NCBI GenBank assembly: GCA_051252455.1
Contig: JBPOFM010000002.1
Location: forward strand, 455,535-519,534
Source: JBPOFM01 sp051252455
GTDB taxonomy: Bacteria > Bacteroidota > Bacteroidia > Flavobacteriales > Flavobacteriaceae
Direction of reading: 5' to 3'
DNA: 64,000 nt
Of this stretch, positions 44,122 to 52,078 are shown piece after piece. Below the pieces are notes generated by a model. The model was not told where the DNA came from. It ran no database searches and saw only the letters and a program-made list of their open reading frames with translations. A program made the position numbers and the translations under genes. How positions within the stretch are numbered: the stretch's first letter is position 1; each line of letters opens with the position of its first letter.

Positions 44122-44472
44122 TTAAGATACAGATGACGATTGCTCATCTTCCATTGTAATTCCTAATTCCTTTATCAACCGATGCTTTTTCTCGTATAAC
44201 TCCTTTAAATATTGCGAATCTTCCCATTTCCATCCGATGTGGAAAACAATAAAACACATTGTATAAAGTATGGCGATTACGAAGGCCGCTTCCCAATAAT
44301 CTGCCTTCATAATTTTAAGAATACTTGGACCTTTCAGTTCAAAATCACCAAGTCCTTGTGCAGGAACGGCCAATGAAATCATCACTCCAAAAATGACTAT
44401 TTTCCAAAGGTTTTTTATCACATAACCTTTGTGCAAATGGACGTCCTCAATCTTTCGTAAGGTGGATAACAA
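44122..44472 (-). CDS. Hypothetical two-helix membrane protein without an ATG start
   Basis: The 116-residue frame encodes two membrane helices (IVIFGVMISLAVPAQG and AAFVIAILYTMCFIVFHIGW) and charged ends, resembling small 2TM proteins, but no family is certain. No ATG occurs in frame between the upstream stop and the first helix. The earliest usable start is TTG at 44472; a GTG is at codon 18. TTG is rarely used in this group, so the gene may be 5'-truncated or rely on a rare start. Upstream lies a 447-bp gene-free region with tandem repeats. Confidence 0.55.
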   Translation of the reverse strand: MLSTLRKIEDVHLHKGYVIKNLWKIVIFGVMISLAVPAQGLGDFELKGPSILKIMKADYWEAAFVIAILYTMCFIVFHIGWKWEDSQYLKELYEKKHRLIKELGITMEDEQSSSVS

Positions 44473-44674
44473 CTCCTTCTTTTTGTAATATGTTTGTTCT
44501 GAATTCAGAGGTTAAAAAGTTTGCTAAATTGGCTAACAGACAGGTTCGTGCTTTTGTTAAATTGATAAAACAGATCTAAAATACAAACTATATCTCCATA
44601 TATCAATTCATAAGCCTAAATACTACAATCCTTCTACTGTTGTTCGACAAATGTCTTACAAAACCCCATTTTTA

Positions 44675-44707
44675 CGAACAGTAGTAGAACAACACTAGAA
44701 CAACACT
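44675..44707. repeat. Three 11-bp tandem repeats (iteron-like)
   Basis: CGAACAGTAGT (44675-44685), AGAACAACACT (44686-44696) and AGAACAACACT (44697-44707) are directly adjacent with an 11-bp period, one helical turn. An inverted related copy (CGAACAACAGT in minus sense) lies at 44637-44647. Evenly phased sites of this kind bind proteins cooperatively. Confidence 0.7.
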
Positions 44708-44741
44708 CGAAGAAACTTACAAAAAATGCCCAAAAAATAAA

Positions 44742-44761
44742 AATGTGTTTCAATGTGTTTC
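44742..44761. repeat. 10-bp tandem repeat
   Basis: AATGTGTTTC occurs twice in direct succession (44742-44751 and 44752-44761). A degenerate third unit (AAGTTGTGTT) follows. Confidence 0.7.
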
Positions 44762-44864
44762 AAGTTGTGTTAATACATACATCAGACTATATCAATTCAA
44801 GCTTTAAGATGAAGAGATAACATCTTAAAAAGCGAAATCTGAAATATATAGATTCTTTCTTGTG

Positions 44865-44900
44865 ATTGGCAATGGACGAACTGTCCATTGTAACGCCAAT
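44865..44900 (-). other. Hairpin downstream of the DUF2007 gene
   Basis: The 8-bp arms CAATGGAC (44870-44877) and GTCCATTG (44883-44890) pair around GAACT. An outer ATTGG/CCAAT pair extends the stem, with a bulge of TAACG. There is no T-run on either side, so it is a weak terminator candidate for the minus-strand DUF2007 gene, whose stop is at 44920. Confidence 0.5.
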
Positions 44901-44919
44901 GGCCAACAACTGATGTTAT

Positions 44920-45129
44920 TCAATAGTGCAATTTACGAAGGATGGCTAATGCTTCCATTTCATCTTTGGCGTCTACATAAATCTGAATTTCGTCAAACAA
45001 TCCAATATAGGCAGAGTCTGATTTATCGAGTTCGTGGTGTTGAATGCCTGCTTCGGAAAGCGCATTTCTAAAGCCCATGGCTTGAATATGTGAGGTTCCT
45101 GAAAATACTTTTTTTCTATCGGTGTCCAT
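44920..45129 (-). CDS. DUF2007 putative signal-transducing protein
   Basis: The 69-residue protein has the DUF2007 pattern: KKVFSGTSHIQAMGFRNALSEAGI, then LDKSDSAYIGLFDEIQIYV and a C-terminal EMEALAILRKL. These short proteins have a ferredoxin-like fold and an unknown role. It begins 12 nt after the PaiB-like gene stop on the same strand, so it is probably co-transcribed. Confidence 0.85.
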   Translation of the reverse strand: MDTDRKKVFSGTSHIQAMGFRNALSEAGIQHHELDKSDSAYIGLFDEIQIYVDAKDEMEALAILRKLHY

Positions 45130-45141
45130 AATGTTACTATT

Positions 45142-45738
45142 TTAGGGTAAAAAGATACGGTTTAAAAATGTGTCTATCTGTTGTTGATTGGCATTAATAA
45201 GTTCTGTTCTTGCCAAGCGCATGTCTTTCGGGTTTTTGTCTTGGGATAGTTTGAATTTGCCTTCCCAATGGGTAATGTCAATCTCAAATCCTCTAATATA
45301 GTCTATCAATGCATGCATACGAGGATGATTGAGTGGTAGTCTAAATTTATGTTCTGGCGCTTCCAGTTGTTCTGTCATCTGCACGATGGATTGCTTAATT
45401 GCTTCAGGATCTTTAATCTCGCTAACGGTACCTTTTAGATGCACTTTCACATAGTTCCAAGTAGGTAGCTGCGTAGTACTATAAACGCTCGGAGAAATAT
45501 AACATTGTGGTCCAGAAAAAATGACTGTGACCTTGTTGTCATCTTTCAACAATTTGGCTTGTGGATTGTTTTTATCAAGATGCCCAATTAATCTACCATG
45601 CGCTAATATGAGAGGTAAATGGGTGATCAATGGTTCATCATCCTTCACCGAAATCACGGTAGCCAAAGGATAAGCTTTAATGACCTCTATTAAGTGGTTT
45701 TTATCGGTATTTTGGTGATGAGGTGGTGGATAATGCAT
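45142..45738 (-). CDS. FMN-binding negative transcriptional regulator (PaiB-like)
   Basis: The 198-residue protein matches the PaiB family. It has MHYPPPHHQNTDKNHLIEVI at the start, ATVISVKDDEPLITHLPLIL, GRLIGHLDKNNPQAK and IFSGPQCYISPSVYSTTQLPTWNYVKVHL in order. The split-barrel fold binds FMN. PaiB in Bacillus affects sporulation and protease genes, but whether it acts as a repressor here is not known. It is the upstream partner of the DUF2007 gene. Confidence 0.88.
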   Translation of the reverse strand: MHYPPPHHQNTDKNHLIEVIKAYPLATVISVKDDEPLITHLPLILAHGRLIGHLDKNNPQAKLLKDDNKVTVIFSGPQCYISPSVYSTTQLPTWNYVKVHLKGTVSEIKDPEAIKQSIVQMTEQLEAPEHKFRLPLNHPRMHALIDYIRGFEIDITHWEGKFKLSQDKNPKDMRLARTELINANQQQIDTFLNRIFLP

Positions 45739-45777
45739 TAAAAAAATTAGGAATTATGAATAAATTTGAACTAACAA

Positions 45778-46230
45778 CTAAACCCCAAACTGCTTCAAGT
45801 GATGGTCCAAATGTTTGTACTGCATCTTTCCCCATTGCTCTGTGGTAAATTTTCCAAAGATGGGATGTTCTGGCCAATGCAGATTGAGGTCTTTCTTTTG
45901 GAACTCATTGACACATTCAATAAGACGTTGTTTTTCTTCTTCAAATGAGTCGTATTTTAAGACTTTAAATTCGGAAACCGTTGGCAGATTACGTCTAATG
46001 GGTTGGTCATTGTACAATTGTGGCTTAAAGAGTTTCAGCATAAATTTCTTTACGATATTCGGATTCTCCATAAAAGACATACGACCATTAGCAACTTTTA
46101 AAGGACGCTGGCTATGGTTCAGCATTTCGGCAACGTTCATTTTCCCCCAAACAGGTTGCTGATGCTCGTGGAGTTGTTCAATACGTCCTAAAACCTCTTG
46201 ATGAGTGTCAGAATCAAATAAAGATTTCAT
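45778..46230 (-). CDS. DUF1569 domain-containing protein (DinB-like)
   Basis: The 150-residue helical protein has WGKMNVAEMLNHSQRPLKVA and GKFTTEQWGKMQYKHLDHHLKQFGV. These fit DUF1569, related to the DinB four-helix fold. Histidines H54, H136 and neighbours could form the metal site typical of that fold. The function is unknown. It lies in a minus-strand group with the PaiB-like gene (39 nt apart) and diverges from radC. Confidence 0.82.
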   Translation of the reverse strand: MKSLFDSDTHQEVLGRIEQLHEHQQPVWGKMNVAEMLNHSQRPLKVANGRMSFMENPNIVKKFMLKLFKPQLYNDQPIRRNLPTVSEFKVLKYDSFEEEKQRLIECVNEFQKKDLNLHWPEHPIFGKFTTEQWGKMQYKHLDHHLKQFGV

Positions 46231-46284
46231 AATATTGTCATTGAGATAATTTGTTCTGAAATTTACAATATTTATAATTAACTT

Positions 46285-46983
46285 ATGTCTGAAAAAAGTG
46301 CTTCCTTTTCCATAAAAAACTGGTCAGATGATGATCGGCCTCGTGAAAAATTACTGAATAAGGGAAAAAATGCTTTGAGCGATGCCGAATTGGTTGCCAT
46401 TTTGATAGGATCGGGAAGTCGAAATGAAAGTGCCGTGGACCTCTGCAAACGTATCTTGGCAAGCGCAGATAACAGTCTAAGTATCTTGGGAAAATTATCG
46501 ATTAAGCAATTAATGGAATTTAAAGGCATAGGAGAAGCAAAGGCAATTTCAATTGTGGCTGCTTTGGAGTTGGGAAGACGTCGAAGAGGAGAAGAGGCAT
46601 TGCAAAAGAAGAAAATTGAATCGAGTCATTCGGTATTTGAATTGATGCAACCTATTATTGGCGAACTGCCTCATGAAGAATTTTGGGTAGTGTATTTGAA
46701 CAATAATAATACGGTCATCCATAAAAACCAATTGAGTAAAGGAGGCATCACAGGCACGTTGGTAGATGTTCGATTAGTCATGAAAACGGCTATCGAGGTA
46801 GGAGCAACCGGACTTATTTTGGCACATAACCATCCTTCGGGCACTTTAAAACCGAGTGATGCCGATAAGCAAATAACAAAAAAGTTAAAGACAGCCGCCG
46901 AGAGTTTAGACATTAAAGTTCTTGATCATCTCATCGTTACAGAAAAGGCGTATTTTAGCTTTGCAGATGAAAGCTTACTATAA
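46285..46983 (+). CDS. radC: RadC family JAB-domain protein
   Basis: The 232-residue protein has an N-terminal helix-hairpin-helix region (SDAELVAILIGSGSRNESAVDLC, LMEFKGIGEAKAISI). The C-terminal JAB metalloprotease-like domain contains HNHPSGTLKPSDAD, the zinc-binding H-x-H...D motif. The name DNA-repair protein RadC is historical, and the real role is unclear. Length and motifs are typical. Confidence 0.94.
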   Translation: MSEKSASFSIKNWSDDDRPREKLLNKGKNALSDAELVAILIGSGSRNESAVDLCKRILASADNSLSILGKLSIKQLMEFKGIGEAKAISIVAALELGRRRRGEEALQKKKIESSHSVFELMQPIIGELPHEEFWVVYLNNNNTVIHKNQLSKGGITGTLVDVRLVMKTAIEVGATGLILAHNHPSGTLKPSDADKQITKKLKTAAESLDIKVLDHLIVTEKAYFSFADESLL

Positions 46984-46992
46984 CACAAATAT

Positions 46993-47020
46993 CAGATACC
47001 AATTACCAGATACCAGATAC
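46993..47020. repeat. Short CAGATACC repeats before the deacetylase-like gene
   Basis: The unit CAGATACCA occurs about three times between the radC stop and 47031, twice directly adjacent. The stretch is non-coding and of microsatellite type. Confidence 0.5.
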
Positions 47021-47030
47021 AAAATTCAGA

Positions 47031-48332
47031 ATGCTACTAGTTTACACCCATAAAATAACACCACGTTTAAGCTTTGTATTTAAGCAAATTTGTTTGCGTA
47101 TCTTGGGAATCCCTGTGACATTCACAACAAGTGTTGAAGAATTCATTGCACATGACAGTCTTAAAATGTCATACACCAAACAACCGCTTGGCAATGAGTT
47201 TTTTATTCGAGGGCATGAAATGCTCTTTGAGCAAGGACTCTCTGATTTAGATATGCACGTGTATGACTGGGAACACACCAAGTGTTTTTTTCCTACTTCT
47301 GATAAGAGTCATTTGCCTTATGACATTTTTGCTGCTTCATTCTACCTTTTAAGTCGTTACGAAGAATATTTGCCACACATGAAAGACGAATACGGCCGAT
47401 TTGTCGGAACGGAAAGTCTCGCATATAAAAACGGATTCCTACAACAGCCCGTGGTTGATATTTGGGCGTATTTATTTCGTGATGCCTTAAGTGAGGTTTT
47501 CGGGCAATACGAGTTTCCAGAACGCACATACAAAGTACAGCCAATCATTGATGTTCCAATGGCATATTTTTATAGTCAAAAAGGACTCTTACGCACCTTT
47601 GGAGGAACGCTTAAAGATTTATATCGTTTACAGTTAAGACAATTTTATAAGCGTTATTTAGTCTTGGCTGGTTTGCGTCGCGATCCCTATGATACCTTTA
47701 AATGGATTATTACTAAACAGAAACAAAATTCGAACAAGTTTGTTGTGTTCTTTTTAATTGGAGACTATTCGACCTATGATAAGAATAACAACATCAATAA
47801 ACGCAAGTTTGCATCCCTAATCAAATACGTTGCAGATTACTGTAAGGTTGGGCTAAAAGTTTCCTATTTTGCTTTAGACAATTTTGAATTGGTGAAAAAG
47901 GAAAAACAACAGATGGAGTCGATTGTCAATTATGAACTCGTCGCTTCCCGCAATGCGTTTTCAAAATTAAACCTTCCAGAAACCTATCGTAATTTGATTG
48001 AATTGGAAATCAAACAAGATTATACCATGGGTTATATTAATCAGTTGGGGTTTAGGGCAGGTACTTGCACCCCCTTTCAATTTTATGATCTCGATTATGA
48101 AGTTCAGACCCCTTTACAAATCAATACCTTTCATTTATTTGATAGTGCTTTATTAAAAAGAGCGTCTTTATTGGACAAGAAACAAGAATTGCAACGCCTG
48201 ATGGCAGAAGTAAAAAAAGTGAATGGTATTTTCGCTCCAGTTTTCCACAACCATTCCTTTAGTAACGATGAACGCTGGAAGGGGTTTAGAGAATTATTTT
48301 CCGACGTGTTAGATTCAGCCAATGAAAATTAA
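47031..48332 (+). CDS. Polysaccharide-deacetylase family-like protein
   Basis: The 433-residue protein resembles Bacteroidota deacetylase family proteins. An N-terminal domain (about 1-160, with SYLL-like SFYLLSRYEEYLP and PVVDIWAYLFRDAL) is followed by a TIM-barrel-like NodB-related domain: QPIIDVPMAYFYSQKG, FVVFFLIGDYS, LVASRNAF, GYINQLGFRAGTCTPFQFYD. In NodB enzymes the first motif usually has two Asp residues and the later motif H..H. Here only one Asp and few of the His are visible, so activity is uncertain. It overlaps the YjjG-like gene by 11 nt. Confidence 0.68.
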   Translation: MLLVYTHKITPRLSFVFKQICLRILGIPVTFTTSVEEFIAHDSLKMSYTKQPLGNEFFIRGHEMLFEQGLSDLDMHVYDWEHTKCFFPTSDKSHLPYDIFAASFYLLSRYEEYLPHMKDEYGRFVGTESLAYKNGFLQQPVVDIWAYLFRDALSEVFGQYEFPERTYKVQPIIDVPMAYFYSQKGLLRTFGGTLKDLYRLQLRQFYKRYLVLAGLRRDPYDTFKWIITKQKQNSNKFVVFFLIGDYSTYDKNNNINKRKFASLIKYVADYCKVGLKVSYFALDNFELVKKEKQQMESIVNYELVASRNAFSKLNLPETYRNLIELEIKQDYTMGYINQLGFRAGTCTPFQFYDLDYEVQTPLQINTFHLFDSALLKRASLLDKKQELQRLMAEVKKVNGIFAPVFHNHSFSNDERWKGFRELFSDVLDSANEN

Positions 48333-49011
48333 AAACATCAAACATATTTTCTTCGATTTAGATCATACCTTATGGGATTTTGATAAAAATTCAGGACTCA
48401 CTTTTGACAAGATTTTCAAAATCAATAATCTAACAGTGGATATCGAACATTTTTTAAGTGCCTATGAACCGATCAATCTTAATTATTGGAAACTTTATAG
48501 AGATTCAGAAATTGACCAAACACAACTACGTTACGGCCGTTTAAAAGACACCTTCAACGCTTTGAAATATAGTGTGGATGATGAATTGATACATTTATTA
48601 TCTGAAGATTATATAACACATCTGACCACTTTTGATCATTTGTTTGATGATACATTGGATATATTGGAGTACTTAATGCCAAATTATCAATTGCACATCA
48701 TCACCAATGGTTTCCATGAAGCCCAAAATAGAAAACTTGAGGTATCTAAAATTACGCATTATTTTAAAACAGTGACCAACGCCGAAATGGCAGGAGTAAA
48801 AAAACCGAATCCCTTAATTTTTCATCACGCATTGCAATTGGCAAATGCAAAAGCTGAAGAAAGTATTATGATTGGAGATAGTTACGAAGCAGATGTACTG
48901 GGCGCTTTGGATGTGGAATATGATGCCATCCTCTTTAATTATCGACAGGATGAATTTGAACCCCATATCAAGCAAATCACCCAATTGAAAGAGTTAAAAA
49001 AGTATCTCTAA
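48322..49011 (+). CDS. YjjG family noncanonical pyrimidine nucleotidase
   Basis: The 229-residue HAD-superfamily protein has motif I IFFDLDHTLWDFDKNS (nucleophile Asp12-Asp14), motif II (HIITNGF), then KKPNPLIFHHAL with the motif III Lys and IGDSYEADVLGAL as motif IV. The sequence fits the YjjG subgroup, which hydrolyses oxidised or halogenated pyrimidine nucleotides. The gene overlaps the upstream deacetylase-like gene by 11 nt and is translationally coupled. Confidence 0.9.
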   Translation: MKIKNIKHIFFDLDHTLWDFDKNSGLTFDKIFKINNLTVDIEHFLSAYEPINLNYWKLYRDSEIDQTQLRYGRLKDTFNALKYSVDDELIHLLSEDYITHLTTFDHLFDDTLDILEYLMPNYQLHIITNGFHEAQNRKLEVSKITHYFKTVTNAEMAGVKKPNPLIFHHALQLANAKAEESIMIGDSYEADVLGALDVEYDAILFNYRQDEFEPHIKQITQLKELKKYL

Positions 49012-49058
49012 ATACTTTATTTTGTATTTTGACGTTAAAGAGTTCATATCCAACCACA

Positions 49059-49619
49059 ATGACGACTAAATCTCCAATAGTATTAACAATCATATTCGGA
49101 CTTTGTATGATCATTACTTCCTGCGTTAAGGATAATGATTTAATCCAAGAAAACGAACTGGAGTCAACTTCTAAAATGAAATCTAACCTACTATTGGTGT
49201 CATTCGATGCATCGTCATTGGTAGACACCTCTACAAAGCAAGCGCGAACCTTCCTTGCGGATACAACCTTTCTAGAATTTAACGATTCGAGCTTCATGAG
49301 AAACCAAATGTCAGTGGCCAATTTGAATTTTCAATTTGAAAATAGCATGGATCAAGATTTTATAATGGAATTTGAATTTTTAGATGATGGGAACGAGGTT
49401 AAATACAAAGTACATATTCCTATAGCTTCTGGCTATAGAGATAAGCCAAGCATGGTGGAAACCAATATTGCCATCGCGATACCGGAATTGTCGACTTTTT
49501 TGGAAGCTACTAAATTCGTTTATAAAATCAACCTTTCTAAAAGTGATAAGACTTTTTCCATGGATGATACAGGAAAATTGCACTTGCAATCGGATGCTAC
49601 CTACTTTCTAGAACTATAG
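49059..49619 (+). CDS. Hypothetical lipoprotein
   Basis: The start at 49059 gives MTTKSPIVLTIIFGLCMIITSCVKD, a lipoprotein signal with Cys22; the frame opens at 49029. The rest (165 residues) looks beta-rich, and no family was recognised. It is 48 nt after the YjjG-like gene, in the same direction. Confidence 0.72.
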   Translation: MTTKSPIVLTIIFGLCMIITSCVKDNDLIQENELESTSKMKSNLLLVSFDASSLVDTSTKQARTFLADTTFLEFNDSSFMRNQMSVANLNFQFENSMDQDFIMEFEFLDDGNEVKYKVHIPIASGYRDKPSMVETNIAIAIPELSTFLEATKFVYKINLSKSDKTFSMDDTGKLHLQSDATYFLEL

Positions 49620-49703
49620 GTATTCATTTTTCTATCCGTTTCAAAATAGATTTAAGGTACAAAGTGTATATTTACAGCATAAAATAGCTAATTATTTATT
49701 CCG

Positions 49704-50552
49704 ATGACCAAAGCACATACCATCTTCTTATTTCTTTTTATCTCCTGTTTGAGTTTATTTGCACAAAATAGTATCAATGATTACAAATACGTCATTGTTC
49801 CCAATCAGTTTGAGTTTTTAAAGGAAAGTGATCAATATCAAATCAACTCCCTTACAAAGTTCCTTTTCAACAAGTATGGATATATTGCTTATATGCAAAA
49901 CGAGGAATTACCTGAAGATTTACGTAGAAATGGTTGTTTAGGTTTGATATGCGATGTAGTGAAAGAAAGTGGCTTTTTGAAAACAAAATTGCGCATTGAC
50001 CTAAAAGACTGTAAAGGTAATGTCGTACAAAGCTCAAGAATTGGAGAAAGTCGTGAAAAGGAGTTTGCTAAAGCCTATAATCTGGCTTTGAGAGATGCGT
50101 TCGAAACATTTCAAAACATGAGCTATTCCTACCAGCCTAATCAGACCATTATTGCGAAAGCACAACCCGAAACTATAAGTGCCGAAACAAACGAAAAACA
50201 AGCAGAAATTGCACGATTGAAAGAAGAAATAAAAAACTTAAAAGAAGAAAAGGTTGAAGTTGTTGAGGATAAAATTTCGGGTGTTGAGTCTAAAGAGGTA
50301 GAAAAACTCATTACGACGAAAGTTGATACTAATGAAGTAAAATCAAAAGTACTTTATGCACAAGCCATTGACAATGGGTATCAACTGGTGGATAGCACAC
50401 CTAAAGTTGTGATGATTCTTCGTGCTTCCGGAGTGAAAGATGTCTATAAAGTCGAAGGCAAAGAAGCAATTGTGTTCAAAAAAGGGGAGGAGTGGTTATT
50501 TTCAGAATCTGGAGATATCTTTAAAGGCGAACTTATTAATATCAAATTTTAA
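49704..50552 (+). CDS. Conserved hypothetical secreted protein
   Basis: The 282-residue protein has a signal peptide (IFLFLFISCLSLFAQ). An alpha/beta domain (about 25-150, with NDYKYVIVPNQFEFL and ALRDAFETFQNM) is followed by a Lys/Glu-rich coiled coil (about 165-195). A short C-terminal domain follows (MILRASGVKDVYKVEGK, EEWLFSESGD). I recall similar proteins in Flavobacteria without assigned function. It converges on rarA, with 5 nt between the stops. Confidence 0.7.
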   Translation: MTKAHTIFLFLFISCLSLFAQNSINDYKYVIVPNQFEFLKESDQYQINSLTKFLFNKYGYIAYMQNEELPEDLRRNGCLGLICDVVKESGFLKTKLRIDLKDCKGNVVQSSRIGESREKEFAKAYNLALRDAFETFQNMSYSYQPNQTIIAKAQPETISAETNEKQAEIARLKEEIKNLKEEKVEVVEDKISGVESKEVEKLITTKVDTNEVKSKVLYAQAIDNGYQLVDSTPKVVMILRASGVKDVYKVEGKEAIVFKKGEEWLFSESGDIFKGELINIKF

Positions 50553-50557
50553 ATAAC

Positions 50558-51838
50558 TCAATAGCCATATTTATCCTTCCAACGTTGTTTCAAAAACTCA
50601 CGTTGGTTTGCTTCCCGTTGATTATTTCCAGGATTGTATAACTTCGTATTTTTTATTTCATCTGGCAAGAATTCATGAGGCACAAAGTTATTCTCATAAT
50701 TATGTGCGTACTGATAATTGTCACCATAACCTAGCTCTTTCATCAGTTTGGTGGGTGCATTTCTAATGGATAGAGGAACTGATAAGTCCCCAGTGTCTCT
50801 GACTAATTGCTGTGCTTTGCCAATAGCTTCATAAGCAGCATTGCTTTTAGGTGATGTTGCCAAATAGGTTGTACACTGACTCAAAATAATACGAGATTCA
50901 GGGTTTCCAATCACCGATACCGCCTGAAATGTACTATTGGCAATCACCAAAGCCGTCGGGTTGGCATTGCCAATGTCTTCACTTGCCAAAATAAGCAAGC
51001 GTCGTGCAATGAATTTCACATCCTCACCACCTTCAATCATTCGAGCCAAATAATAAACAGCTGCGTTCGGGTCACTACCTCGAATCGATTTAATGAAAGC
51101 CGAAATAATATCATAATGCTGTTCACCAGTTTTATCATATCGAACTGTATTGCTCTGCACACGTTCTAAAACCGAATCATTTGTGATTTGAATCATATCA
51201 TCCGGATTAAAACTCGTCACTATCAATTCAAAAATATTGAGCAACTTACGAGCATCACCGCCCGATAATTGAATCAAAGCTTCTGTTTCTTCCAATTTAA
51301 TGTTAAGTTTTGCCAGAATCTCATCATCAGTTATTGCTCGTTGCAGTAATAGTTCTAAATCTGATTTTTCAAAGGAATTCAGTACGTACACTTGACAGCG
51401 CGAGAGTAGGGCAGAAATCACCTCGAAACTTGGGTTTTCGGTGGTTGCGCCAATCAGCGTCACCCAACCTTTTTCAACTGCCTGAAGCAACGAATCTTGC
51501 TGTGATTTGCTGAACCGATGTATTTCATCAATAAAAAGAATAGGGTTTTTGGTCGTAAATAAACCACCACTTTGCTTGGCTTTTTCAATCACGTCGCGTA
51601 CCTCTTTCACGCCACTGTTAATGGCGCTCAAAGCATAGAAAGGTCGGTTCGATTCGTTGGCAATGATGTTGGCGAGCGTTGTTTTCCCAATCCCTGGAGG
51701 TCCCCAAAAAATCATCGACGGAATAATACCTTGTTTAATATGTTGCGTTAGTACACCTTTCTCACCAATCAAATGTGATTGACTCAAATAGTCTTTAAGG
51801 TGTTTTGGACGTAAACGTTCTGCTAAAGGTTCGTTCAT
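50558..51838 (-). CDS. rarA: Replication-associated recombination protein A (RarA/MgsA)
   Basis: The 426-residue AAA+ protein has Walker A WGPPGIGKTTLANIIA (about 45-60), Walker B ILFIDEIHRFSKSQQDSL and sensor 1 IGATTENPSFEVISALLSRCQV. The C-terminal domain has the family's helical tetramerisation region (RMIEGGEDVKFIARRLLILA). RarA acts at stalled replication forks. The sequence is typical in length. Hairpin repeat copy E lies 17 nt upstream of its start. Confidence 0.95.
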   Translation of the reverse strand: MNEPLAERLRPKHLKDYLSQSHLIGEKGVLTQHIKQGIIPSMIFWGPPGIGKTTLANIIANESNRPFYALSAINSGVKEVRDVIEKAKQSGGLFTTKNPILFIDEIHRFSKSQQDSLLQAVEKGWVTLIGATTENPSFEVISALLSRCQVYVLNSFEKSDLELLLQRAITDDEILAKLNIKLEETEALIQLSGGDARKLLNIFELIVTSFNPDDMIQITNDSVLERVQSNTVRYDKTGEQHYDIISAFIKSIRGSDPNAAVYYLARMIEGGEDVKFIARRLLILASEDIGNANPTALVIANSTFQAVSVIGNPESRIILSQCTTYLATSPKSNAAYEAIGKAQQLVRDTGDLSVPLSIRNAPTKLMKELGYGDNYQYAHNYENNFVPHEFLPDEIKNTKLYNPGNNQREANQREFLKQRWKDKYGY

Positions 51839-51855
51839 AGAGTAAAATTACATTT

Positions 51856-51880
51856 ATTCCCGTGAAAACGGGAATCTCAT
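51856..51880 (-). repeat. Hairpin repeat copy E, before rarA
   Basis: It has a perfect 8-bp stem ATTCCCGT (51856-51863) / ACGGGAAT (51868-51875) with loop GAAA, then CTCAT. In rarA mRNA sense it reads ATGAGATTCCCGTTTTCACG and continues GGAAT, ending 17 nt before the ATG. An ATG in the repeat opens an 8-codon reading frame (MRFPFSRE, then TAA). Confidence 0.78.
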
Positions 51881-51902
51881 CTATAATAAAATTAATAATT
51901 TG

Positions 51903-51993
51903 GGCATGTCTTTTTGATAAATAATCAAAAAGTCACGCTTTCACTACTCAATCTTTTTTGCCAAAAAAGTCAAAAAAGGATTTCAAACATGCC
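51903..51993. other. Structured intergenic element between rarA and rhomboid genes
   Basis: Outer arms GGCATGT (51903-51909) and ACATGCC (51987-51993) enclose two hairpins. The first is a 9-bp stem CTTTTTGAT/ATCAAAAAG (51910-51918, 51924-51932). The second is CTTTTTTG/CAAAAAAG (51953-51960, 51962-51969). It resembles, from memory, a class of recurrent intergenic elements in Flavobacteria genomes with an AAAGGATTTC-type tail. The tail is seen here as AAAAAAGGATTTC. Confidence 0.5.
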
Positions 51994-52078
51994 GTTCAAT
52001 CGTTCATGCGCAGGCTGACAATATTTCATATAATGAATAATTGGTCAATAATTTGACACGTTTGTTATAAATTTAAAC

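Larger units (their letters stand above)
44473..44919. other. Gene-free region with tandem and inverted repeats
   Basis: No open frame of interest was found. The stretch holds iteron-like 11-bp repeats (44675-44707) with an inverted copy at 44635-44647, a tandem 10-bp repeat (44742-44761) and a hairpin (44865-44900). Most of it is AT-rich. It might be the remains of an integrated element or a regulatory region, but no integrase, transposase or tRNA is adjacent. Confidence 0.5.
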
